Origin: Polaribacter sp. Q13
GTDB lineage: Bacteria > Bacteroidota > Bacteroidia > Flavobacteriales > Flavobacteriaceae
NCBI RefSeq assembly: GCF_016858305.2
Contig: NZ_CP074436.1
Span: 2,252,001 to 2,316,000 of the forward strand
DNA length: 64,000 bases
Direction of reading: 5' to 3'
Shown here: positions 1 through 6,996 of the stretch, piece by piece
Layout: each line of letters opens with the position of its first letter
Position numbering within the stretch: position 1 is the stretch's first letter
Made by a program: the position numbers and the translations under genes
Notes under the pieces: generated by a model
The model's database searches: none
What the model saw: only the letters and a program-made list of their open reading frames with translations
What the model was told of the DNA's origin: nothing

Positions 1-1032
1 AATTACAGATTTATTCAACTGTTGGTTTGCCTTGTTTAAAAAGAAATCGGCATATAAGATTAAATCGTCTTTTCTATCTTTTAGATTAGGCACTTTAATA
101 GAAAACTCATTTAAACGATGATACAAATCTTCTCTAAAATCACCTTTTTCTACAGCCAAAAGTAAATCTTCATTGGTTGCTGTAATTAAACGAATATCAA
201 CCTTAATTTCTTTGCTACTTCCAATAGGTTTAATTTTTCTTTCTTGTAAAGCTCGTAATAGTTGAATTTGGTTTTCATACGTTAAGTTACCAACTTCATC
301 TAAAAAAAGTGTCCCTCCATTTGCAGCTTCAAAATGCCCTATTTTATCTTCATTAGCACCTGTAAAAGAACCTTTTTTATGACCAAAAAACTCACTCGAA
401 GCAATTTCTCTAGGTATTGCACCGCAATCTACAGCAATAAATGGTTTATTGTGCCTAGGGCTTTGTAAGTGAATTGTTTTAGCTACTACTTCTTTTCCTG
501 TACCACTTTCTCCAGTAATAAGTACAGACATATTTATGGGAGCCACTAAACAAATATATTCATCTAAAGTTTTTGAAGAATTACTTATTCCTTTTACAAA
601 ATCTGTTGTAGTGGTGCTACTTTCTTGTGTTCCTTTTTTTTGTTTTTCTTGATGAACAATAATATCATCTTTTTTTTCTTCTAAAGCATTGCTAATAACT
701 TCTAAAACTTCACTTGGGTTAAAAGGTTTCGAAATATAATCAAAAGCACCTTGTTTCATGGCCTGTACAGCCGTAGAAACCTCTGCGTAACTAGTCATTA
801 AAACCACAGGAACAACTTGTTTACTCAGTTTTATTTTTTTTAGCAAGGCAATGCCATCTCCATCCGGAAGACGTAAGTCTGTAAAAACTAAATCATAGTT
901 TTTCTTTTCTATTTGCTGCAAAGCATTTTTTAAATTATAACTTACCTCAACAACATAGTGATGTCGTTTAAGAAATTGCTTCAACATTTCTGAGAAAGCC
1001 ACATCGTCTTCAACTAATAAAATCTCCTTCAT
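1..1032 (-). CDS. Sigma-54-dependent response regulator (NtrC family), 3' end outside window
   Basis: The frame is open from an ATG at 1032 to the window edge, giving 344 residues without the C-terminus. Residues 1-120 form a receiver domain: acidic pair at E8-D10, phospho-acceptor D52 in VFTDLRLPDGDG, and K102 in ISKPF. Residues about 145-344 form a sigma-54 AAA+ domain: Walker A GESGTGKE at 174-181, the sigma-54-contacting loop as GSFTGA at 221-226 (usual form GAFTGA), and Walker B in GGTLFLDEVGN. The C-terminal Fis-type helix-turn-helix expected in this family lies beyond the edge and cannot be checked. The protein would activate sigma-54 promoters when phosphorylated. Its kinase is not in the window. 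It lies downstream of, and on the same strand as, two small secreted proteins, but a terminator-like hairpin separates them. Confidence 0.95.
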   Translation of the reverse strand, partial: MKEILLVEDDVAFSEMLKQFLKRHHYVVEVSYNLKNALQQIEKKNYDLVFTDLRLPDGDGIALLKKIKLSKQVVPVVLMTSYAEVSTAVQAMKQGAFDYISKPFNPSEVLEVISNALEEKKDDIIVHQEKQKKGTQESSTTTTDFVKGISNSSKTLDEYICLVAPINMSVLITGESGTGKEVVAKTIHLQSPRHNKPFIAVDCGAIPREIASSEFFGHKKGSFTGANEDKIGHFEAANGGTLFLDEVGNLTYENQIQLLRALQERKIKPIGSSKEIKVDIRLITATNEDLLLAVEKGDFREDLYHRLNEFSIKVPNLKDRKDDLILYADFFLNKANQQLNKSVI

Positions 1033-1078
1033 AAAGCTTACACATTTCTTACAAAAATATTAAGATAAATTGATTGTT

Positions 1079-1113
1079 ATAAAAAAAAAGACATTTTAAT
1101 TAAAAAATGTCTT
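1079..1113 (-). terminator. Intrinsic terminator after the PepSY-like pair
   Basis: Read on the minus strand, a 10-bp stem (AAGACATTTT paired with AAAATGTCTT, with a six-base AT loop) is followed by a run of about ten T. It lies about 50 bp after the 1162-1518 gene and before the ATG of the sigma-54 regulator, so it probably ends the transcript of the small secreted proteins. Confidence 0.75.
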
Positions 1114-1161
1114 CCTATTGAAAAATTAGGGGATTAAAAATCTTTACATATTAGAACGAAT

Positions 1162-1518
1162 CTACTCCTCTTCACTAACGTTTTCTCCTTCTTTTACTGT
1201 AATAACAGCTGTTTCTTTTAACCAATTACCCTCTTTATCCGCATAAACTACATTTTCAGTGCCATTTGCAGTAAGTATAATTTTATACTGCTCACTTGTA
1301 TTTACATATACTTTAGTAATTGTAGCTTCTGTGTAATCTTTTACAATTGCGTTAGAAACTGCTTCTGGTAATTCCTTTGCTGTAATTTCTTTAAAATCAT
1401 CATTATTTACTACCACAACAATTTCATCTGCATTGTTAGTATTGATATTGTTTGCTGCAAATACGGATACTCCACTTGTTAAAAGCGCTACGGTTACTGT
1501 TAAAATTAATTTCTTCAT
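1162..1518 (-). CDS. Small secreted PepSY-like protein (paralogue 2 of a tandem pair)
   Basis: A 118-residue protein with an N-terminal signal peptide (MKKLILTVTVALL, cleavage probably after VFAA). The mature part carries the pattern LPEAVSNAIVKDY...I.KVYV....QYKI.L, a basic-poor beta segment, and VVYADKEGNWLKE. This matches the PepSY-like periplasmic domain (DUF2874 type) common in Bacteroidota; I recognise it by pattern, not by a search. It ends in an acidic tail (EGENVSEEE). It is clearly a duplicate of the protein at 1591-1926, and both are transcribed toward the sigma-54 regulator. Such proteins are exported, and their ligand is unknown. A role in sensing for the neighbouring regulator is only a guess. 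Confidence 0.8.
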   Translation of the reverse strand: MKKLILTVTVALLTSGVSVFAANNINTNNADEIVVVVNNDDFKEITAKELPEAVSNAIVKDYTEATITKVYVNTSEQYKIILTANGTENVVYADKEGNWLKETAVITVKEGENVSEEE

Positions 1519-1590
1519 GATTATATGTTTTAATATTATTATTGTTTGGGGATTTTTAAAATTGAGTTAAAAAATACTTAGACCTAAAAT

Positions 1591-1926
1591 TTAGTCTACT
1601 TTTTTAGCAAGAACATCTTCTTCTTTTAACCAATTACCTTCTTTGTCTGCATAAACTACCGTTTCTGTTTCATCAATAGTAAGTTCAATTTTATATTGTT
1701 CACTTCCGTTTACATAGGCTTTACCAATAATAGCCGTTGCATAATCTTTTAAAATTGCATTACTTACTGCTTCTGGTAAATCTTCTAAAGCAACTTCTTT
1801 AAAGTCTTCATTAATTGTCATCACAATTACTTCGCCTGAATTGATGTTGTTGTTAATGTTTGCTGCAGAGATTGAAATTCCACTAGATAAGATTGCTACT
1901 GCTACTGTTAAAATTAATTTTTTCAT
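1591..1926 (-). CDS. Small secreted PepSY-like protein (paralogue 1 of a tandem pair)
   Basis: A 111-residue exported protein with signal peptide MKKLILTVAVAILSSGISISAA. It aligns over its whole length with the next gene (1162-1518): both share DFKE, LPEAVSNAI.KDY, the YVN.SEQYKI segment and VVYADKEGNWLKE. It lacks the acidic tail of its partner and ends in VLAKKVD. The 72-bp gap to the second copy and the same orientation suggest one transcript and a recent tandem duplication. The PepSY-like (DUF2874-type) assignment rests on the repeated beta-strand pattern. Biochemical function is unknown. Confidence 0.8.
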   Translation of the reverse strand: MKKLILTVAVAILSSGISISAANINNNINSGEVIVMTINEDFKEVALEDLPEAVSNAILKDYATAIIGKAYVNGSEQYKIELTIDETETVVYADKEGNWLKEEDVLAKKVD

Positions 1927-2069
1927 AATTTAAGTTTTAAGGTTATTATTATTTACGATTAGTATATAGAAATAAATATGCCGCAAAGAACTAGCATTGC
2001 AAAAAACAAACTAAAGCGCTAAAAAACAATTGTTTAAGTTTTTTTTATTTTATTTCAGTATCTATAACT

Positions 2070-2119
2070 CGTGTAAAACACGTGTAATGAATCATCTGAT
2101 TGAGTAACTTTTACTCAAT
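2070..2119. promoter_or_regulatory. Two short inverted repeats in the 1927-2335 gap
   Basis: The roughly 400-bp gap between the divergent PepSY-like gene and apaG holds two small inverted repeats: CGTGT-AAA-ACACG (2070-2082) and ATTGAGTAA-CTT-TTACTCAAT (2099-2119). They could be operators for a dimeric regulator or a weak hairpin. Nothing else was recognised in the gap and no ORF there looks real. Confidence 0.3.
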
Positions 2120-2335
2120 ATAAAATAGCACCCACTTTATTTTAAAAAGTATATTCATACAAAACGAGATGAGAACCTAAATCAAAATTACATGAATACA
2201 CAACTAGTAGCTTTTATAAATATTTAGAATTTGTAGTAAGAAAATCCATCAATTCTCATTACACATTTCAAAAAAATATAAATGAAGTGAAAAATCATTT
2301 GTAATTTATTATCAAAAAAACTACTTTTACTAGCA

Positions 2336-2722
2336 ATGATAAACCAAATTACAAAAGGCATAAAAATTTCTGTTGACACCAAATACAAAGGCACAAACTA
2401 TAGAAACAACAGACTGCACCATATTTTTGGGTATATAATTACGATTGAAAATAAATCTACCGAAACGGTAAAACTTACAGATAGATTTTGGACCATTTTT
2501 GACACACTTAATAATACAGAAATTGTTAGCGGAGAAGGTGTAGTAGGACAAACCCCCACTTTAAAACCAAATGACACATACACCTATAGTTCTGGATGTT
2601 TTTTAGAATCTAACATAGGTGCCATGAAAGGTTTTTACACCATGATAAACCTAGAGACTTTTGAGCAATTTAAAGTAATTATACCAACTTTTCAACTAAC
2701 AACCCAAGCAACATTAAACTAG
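2336..2722 (+). CDS. apaG: ApaG-domain protein (DUF525)
   Basis: 128 residues, the usual length for the family. Core motifs are visible: the strand HHIFGYIITIENKS, then the conserved VSGEGVVGQTPTLKPNDTYTYSSGC, then GAMKGFYTM. ApaG is a small immunoglobulin-like beta-sandwich protein. Its name comes from Co2+/Mg2+ resistance and diadenosine-tetraphosphate phenotypes in enterobacteria, and its biochemical role is not settled. The ATG at 2336 gives the normal N-terminus (ITKGIKISV). The 3' end overlaps the start region of the next gene, which implies translational coupling. Confidence 0.93.
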   Translation: MINQITKGIKISVDTKYKGTNYRNNRLHHIFGYIITIENKSTETVKLTDRFWTIFDTLNNTEIVSGEGVVGQTPTLKPNDTYTYSSGCFLESNIGAMKGFYTMINLETFEQFKVIIPTFQLTTQATLN

Positions 2723-3783
2723 CTAAATCTAAAAAGAAAGCAATTACCATAAAAGATCCTGCATGTTTAAATTGCGGACACCCTTTTAACGGACAAGAAA
2801 AATTTTGTCCGGATTGTGGGCAGAAAAACAAAGGAAACAAGATTACTTTTTCAAGTTTTATTCATGAACTGTTTAGTGGCTTATTTAATTTTGATGCAAA
2901 GTTTTGGAAAACCTTAATTCCACTTTTAACAAAACCAGGAGAAGTATCTAAAAATTACATTGCTGGTAAAAGGCAACGCTATTCAAGTCCTTTTCAATTT
3001 TACCTAACCGTTTCTGTCCTCTTCTTTTTAATTGTGGGGCTTACGGATAGTTATAATGATTTCAACAATTTTAGAAATGGAAAAAAATCGAGTAATAATT
3101 TATTCCCTGGCATTAATCTTAATTTTAAAAAAGACCATAAAAAGGATTCTATTCTAAACTTAAAAGAAATAGATTCTTTAAGAACAGCTCTTAAAGATAC
3201 TATTTTTAAAAAGCCATTTCTTAAAGTTGCTGGCAAAGAAATAAAGATTATCAAAATGCTAAATTTTCAGAAAAAACATCCTGAAATTTATGTGGACGAC
3301 GCTTTAGACAGTTTAAAAATAAATAAAAGTTTTTCAAACAAATTTTGGTATTCAAGATCTAAATTACTCAACAATATTTTAACAGATAGCGCTGTTTCTA
3401 AAAAATTAAGAAAACAGCTACTTTCTTACTCTACCGTTGCACTATTTATATTATTACCTTTATTTACACTCTTTTTAAGGTTTATTTACATCCGAAGAAA
3501 GTTTACGTACGTAGAACATCTAATATTTGTTTTCCATACTCAAACTGTCTTTTTTCTATTGCTTTCAATTTTTTATATTCTAAATTTCTTTATAGAAACA
3601 GACAGTTACGCAGGTTTATTTTTATTAGTTTTCTTATTATATTTATTTCTAGCAATGAAGAATTTCTATGAACAAGGTTTTATTAAAACTTTTTTTAAAT
3701 ACCTATTGGCAAATGTTTTGTTTATGATTTTCACTTCGCTTGGTGTTGTTTTTATTTCATTTATTGCTTTTGCATTATTTTAG
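2713..3783 (+). CDS. DUF3667 membrane protein with N-terminal zinc ribbon; no canonical start codon
   Basis: The reading frame opens after a stop at 2671-2673, and conserved coding begins by about 2755. A zinc ribbon (C18, C21, C32, C35 counted from 2713) is followed by the DUF3667 core (LFNFDAKFWKTL, KPGEVSKNYI.GKRQRY, SPFQFYLTVSVLFF). A variable linker and three to four C-terminal membrane helices follow. There is no in-frame ATG, GTG or TTG before 3034, and starting at that GTG would delete the zinc ribbon and the whole conserved domain. The best candidate is ATT at 2713, which overlaps the apaG stop (TAG, 2720-2722) and gives about 356 residues. Translation by termination-reinitiation from apaG is inferred. 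A sequencing error is the alternative. The function of DUF3667 is unknown. The 3' end overlaps the convergent NRDE gene by 23 bp. Confidence 0.8.
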   Translation: MKLAKSKKKAITIKDPACLNCGHPFNGQEKFCPDCGQKNKGNKITFSSFIHELFSGLFNFDAKFWKTLIPLLTKPGEVSKNYIAGKRQRYSSPFQFYLTVSVLFFLIVGLTDSYNDFNNFRNGKKSSNNLFPGINLNFKKDHKKDSILNLKEIDSLRTALKDTIFKKPFLKVAGKEIKIIKMLNFQKKHPEIYVDDALDSLKINKSFSNKFWYSRSKLLNNILTDSAVSKKLRKQLLSYSTVALFILLPLFTLFLRFIYIRRKFTYVEHLIFVFHTQTVFFLLLSIFYILNFFIETDSYAGLFLLVFLLYLFLAMKNFYEQGFIKTFFKYLLANVLFMIFTSLGVVFISFIAFALF

Positions 3784-4465
3784 ATGTATTTACAAAATCT
3801 AAATAGTGCATTTTAACTTCTAAATTTACTTTAACCACCGAAGTAATACTAACCGTTTCCACTGATTTACGTTTCATTTTAGGAGAAGTACCCAAAGTCC
3901 CTAAGTTTTCATTTTGATGAAATTCTAATATATTTTCTTGATGAAATTCATCATTTTCTAATAACCAATTCGCAAACCATTCTTCTCTCATCTCTTTCAT
4001 TTCTTTTGTATACAAGGTAGAGGAAGACCAAATTTTAGGTTCTTGTGGTAATTTATTAAAATGTTTTGTAGTACCATCCCAAACCAACTCATAGATTTCT
4101 AATTGATTTTGCCAATCAACTAAAATTAAAGTAAAAGGTTCAATGTCGCTAAAATCATAATTATTAATAAAAGAAACGCCATCAGTAGCTGTTAAAATAT
4201 TTTTTACAATAACCCCTCTACTCATTTTATAAAAACTCTTTCTTATATGTATTTCAAAACCACCATTTAAAAGGCAAACCAATCGTTTTTTATCACTTAA
4301 ACCAATCCAAGTTCCACCAGCTAATTCATCTTTAGGATAGGTTAACTCAACCCCATTTTCTATATATCTTTTTGGTGAAATTGTATTTCTTAAAGGAGCC
4401 TCATCTCTATTAGATGTAAGAATAAAATTATCACCTTCTAAGGGCAGATAGGTTACTGTACACAT
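3761..4465 (-). CDS. NRDE/TANGO2-family protein
   Basis: 234 residues beginning MCTVTYLPL, followed by the family signature NRDE (residues 19-22, in LTSNRDEAP), then GGTWIGLSDKKRLVCLLNGG. The N-terminal Cys2 followed by NRDE suggests an Ntn-hydrolase-like fold in which cysteine becomes the N-terminal nucleophile, but activity is not established for bacterial members. Animal TANGO2 is linked to lipid or haem handling, so any transfer of function here would be speculative. The gene is convergent with the DUF3667 gene and overlaps its end. Confidence 0.9.
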   Translation of the reverse strand: MCTVTYLPLEGDNFILTSNRDEAPLRNTISPKRYIENGVELTYPKDELAGGTWIGLSDKKRLVCLLNGGFEIHIRKSFYKMSRGVIVKNILTATDGVSFINNYDFSDIEPFTLILVDWQNQLEIYELVWDGTTKHFNKLPQEPKIWSSSTLYTKEMKEMREEWFANWLLENDEFHQENILEFHQNENLGTLGTSPKMKRKSVETVSITSVVKVNLEVKMHYLDFVNTSKIMQKQ

Positions 4466-4570
4466 ATATCTTTTAATTATTTATGATAAACTTTACGTTT
4501 AGACGATATCTTTATATATTCCTTAACAAAAGACATTAAAATCTGACTAAAATTATTGAAACAAAAATTG

Positions 4571-4578
4571 TAACTTTG
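4571..4578 (+). promoter_or_regulatory. Bacteroidota -7 element for pruA
   Basis: TAACTTTG matches the Bacteroidota -7 consensus TAnnTTTG and lies about 40 bp before the pruA ATG. No good TTTG is present at the expected -33 distance, so basal strength may depend on an activator. Confidence 0.45.
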
Positions 4579-4619
4579 AAACTCAAAATTAGTCGATTAA
4601 AATTTAAAAAACATACAAA

Positions 4620-6245
4620 ATGGCAAGAGGATTTTTTAATGTTCCAAAAGCAGTAAATGAACCTGTAAAAGGGTATGCTCCGGGCTCTCCAGAAAGAGCG
4701 GAATTATTAGCTACTTATAAAACAATGTTTAACAGCAATATTGATGTGCCAATGCACATTAATGGTGAAGAAGTTAGAACCGGAAACACCAAAAATATTA
4801 CACCTCCTCATGATCATAAACATGTAGTTGGGCAATATCATACAGCAGATAAAACACATGTAGACGCCGCTATTTCTACAGCTTTGGCTGCTAGAGAAGC
4901 TTGGTCTAATGTAAGTTGGATGGAAAGAGCTGCTATTTTCTTAAAGGCTGCAGAATTATTAGCGGGTCCTTATAGAGCAAGAATGAATGCGGCAACAATG
5001 ATTGCACAATCTAAAAACGTATTTCAAGCAGAAATTGATGCTGCTTGCGAAATGATTGATTTCTTCCGTTTTAATGTAGAATATATGACTGATATTTTTA
5101 AAGATCAGCCAGCATCATCTCCAGGAGTATGGAACCGAGTTGAGTACAGACCTTTAGAAGGATTTGTATATGCAATTTCTCCTTTTAACTTTACTTCTAT
5201 TGCTGCAAACTTACCTGCATCTGCTGCTTTAATGGGAAATGTTGTTGTTTGGAAACCTTCTGATCACCAAGCATATTCTGCACAAGTAATTGTAGATTTA
5301 TTTAAAGAAGCTGGTTTGCCAGATGGTGTTATAAACGTAGTTTACGGAGATCCTGTTATGATTTCTGATACCGTTTTAAGTTCTCCAGATTTCTCTGGAT
5401 TACACTTTACAGGTTCTACTCATGTTTTTAAAGAATTATGGAAACAAATTGGTAACAATATTCATACTTACAAAACATATCCAAGAATTGTAGGAGAAAC
5501 AGGTGGAAAAGATTTTATCTGGGCACACAATTCAGCAAATCCTTTACAAATTGCAACCGCAATGACAAGAGGTGCTTTTGAGTACCAAGGTCAAAAATGT
5601 TCTGCTGCTTCACGTTCTTACATTCCTGCGTCTCTTTGGCCAGAAGTTAAGAAACACTTAATTGCACAAGCTAGCGAGTTAAAAATGGGATCTCCAGAAG
5701 ATACTTCTAACTTTGTAAATGCAGTTATTCACGAAGGTTCTTTTGATAAAATTGCAGGTTATATAGATGCTGCAAAAACAGATAAAGATGCAGAAATAAT
5801 TATTGGTGGAAATCATGATAAATCTGTTGGTTACTTTATAGAGCCAACGGTAATTGTTAGTCAATCTCCAAAATACGCAACGATGGTAACTGAGTTATTT
5901 GGCCCAGTTATGACGGTTTATGTATATGAAGATGCTGAGTGGGAAGCTTCATTAAAATTAGTTGATGAATCTACAGAATACGGATTAACAGGAGCAATCT
6001 TTTCTACAGATAGATACATTGTAGAAAAAGCTTCTAAAGCATTAGAAAATGCTGCAGGAAACTTTTATATTAACGACAAGCCATCTGGAGCTGTTGTTGG
6101 TCAGCAACCATTTGGAGGAGCAAGAGCTTCTGGAACAAATGATAAAGCGGGTTCTGCACAAAACTTATTACGTTGGACGTCTGTTAGATTGATCAAAGAA
6201 ACTTTTGTAACACCTACAGATTATAAATATCCTTTCTTAGGATAG
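4620..6245 (+). CDS. pruA: L-glutamate gamma-semialdehyde (1-pyrroline-5-carboxylate) dehydrogenase
   Basis: 541 residues, the length of the single-function bacterial P5C dehydrogenase. It oxidises glutamate gamma-semialdehyde (from proline or ornithine) to glutamate with NAD+. The aldehyde-dehydrogenase signature is complete: catalytic C327 in YQGQKCSAASR, general base E293 in VGETGGKDF, the cofactor-binding FTGST, and the C-terminal GGARASGTNDKAG typical of this subfamily. The N-terminus (ARGFFNVPKAVNEPV.GYAPGSPER) is also characteristic of Bacteroidota PruA. Proline dehydrogenase is not in the window, so the two steps are encoded apart. A strong terminator follows directly. Confidence 0.97.
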   Translation: MARGFFNVPKAVNEPVKGYAPGSPERAELLATYKTMFNSNIDVPMHINGEEVRTGNTKNITPPHDHKHVVGQYHTADKTHVDAAISTALAAREAWSNVSWMERAAIFLKAAELLAGPYRARMNAATMIAQSKNVFQAEIDAACEMIDFFRFNVEYMTDIFKDQPASSPGVWNRVEYRPLEGFVYAISPFNFTSIAANLPASAALMGNVVVWKPSDHQAYSAQVIVDLFKEAGLPDGVINVVYGDPVMISDTVLSSPDFSGLHFTGSTHVFKELWKQIGNNIHTYKTYPRIVGETGGKDFIWAHNSANPLQIATAMTRGAFEYQGQKCSAASRSYIPASLWPEVKKHLIAQASELKMGSPEDTSNFVNAVIHEGSFDKIAGYIDAAKTDKDAEIIIGGNHDKSVGYFIEPTVIVSQSPKYATMVTELFGPVMTVYVYEDAEWEASLKLVDESTEYGLTGAIFSTDRYIVEKASKALENAAGNFYINDKPSGAVVGQQPFGGARASGTNDKAGSAQNLLRWTSVRLIKETFVTPTDYKYPFLG

Positions 6246-6263
6246 TCAAAAATATCATTTTAT

Positions 6264-6298
6264 AAAAAAAGCCCCATCAAATTTGATGGGGCTTTTTA
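6264..6298 (+). terminator. Intrinsic terminator of pruA
   Basis: A perfect 11-bp stem, GCCCCATCAAA/TTTGATGGGGC at 6271-6292, is flanked by seven A upstream and a T-tract downstream. It can work in both directions. Confidence 0.92.
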
Positions 6299-6332
6299 TT
6301 TCTCTTATTTTAGAGAAATAAAATAATAAACT

Positions 6333-6722
6333 ATGGAATACAAATACCTAATGTACTCGCATTTAATAACAGTTATTCCTTGTATTTTTATGGGTGCTTA
6401 TCTATTAGCTTTAAGAAAAGGAACTCCGTTTCATAAGTTACTAGGAAAAATCTACATGTCTTTAATGATGATTACCGCAATCATTACATTATTTATGCCC
6501 GCTTACGTAGGTCCACAATTATTGAATCACTTTGGGTATATTCATTTATTCAGTTTTCTAACAATCTATAGTGTACCAACGGCTATAATTGCCGTAAAAA
6601 AAGGACAAATTAAAAAACACAACCTAAAAATGATATTCCTTTATTTTGGAGCCATCGTTATTGCTGGCGGATTTACTTTAACTCCGGGTAGATTTTTACA
6701 CACTTTCTTTTTTGGTAGTTAA
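6333..6722 (+). CDS. DUF2306-type small membrane protein
   Basis: 129 residues with four hydrophobic segments (about 6-25, 36-56, 64-84 and 97-117). The pattern HLITVIPCIFMGAYLLALRKGT.FHKLLGKIYM followed by ...IKKHNLKMIFLYFGAIVIAGGFTL.PGR fits the DUF2306 family, in which conserved histidines lie at helix ends (H10, H34, H94). No function is known. The histidines could bind haem or metal (inference). It starts 35 bp after the pruA terminator and probably has its own promoter. Confidence 0.8.
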   Translation: MEYKYLMYSHLITVIPCIFMGAYLLALRKGTPFHKLLGKIYMSLMMITAIITLFMPAYVGPQLLNHFGYIHLFSFLTIYSVPTAIIAVKKGQIKKHNLKMIFLYFGAIVIAGGFTLTPGRFLHTFFFGS

Positions 6723-6858
6723 CCATAAAAAAAAACATCACTTTTAAAGATGTGGTTATAGCACTGTTTTTACCTAGTGTATTGTATATTTTATTGAAAT
6801 TTCAACTATCTAGAAGGTTTTAATATTGAAATTTTTATTAAGAATATGAATTTTAGCT

Positions 6859-6975
6859 TCTAAATTAGTTCTCGATACAAAATTTCTGAAAGAGAAATTT
6901 AACTCGAACTGACATACTGTATTGTCTTTTCGAAATGAGCTTTTTTAAACGATTGAGAAATCTCATCCAAACGAA
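6859..6975. repeat. REP-like intergenic repeat cluster
   Basis: Between the DUF2306 gene and the T9SS peptidase lie two elements seen elsewhere in the window. One is an inverted TCGAG hairpin (CTCGATACAAAATTTCTGAAA...TTTAACTCGAACTGACA, about 6868-6914). The other is the CGAAATGAGCTTTTTT...GATTGAGAAATCTCAT element (about 6930-6968), which recurs at 54942. A 60-codon ORF across this region is not conserved-looking and was not called. Confidence 0.6.
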
Positions 6976-6996
6976 AACTCAACCGGTTATTAATAT

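Noticed and set aside
2671..2725. Possible programmed -1 frameshift joining apaG to the DUF3667 frame at ATTAAAC
   Set aside because: The heptamer does not satisfy X-XXY-YYZ (A-TTA-AAC) and re-pairing in the P and A sites would be poor; reinitiation at ATT fits better.
3034..3783. GTG at 3034 as start of the DUF3667 gene (249 residues)
   Set aside because: It would remove the zinc ribbon and the conserved domain, which are clearly coding upstream in the same frame.
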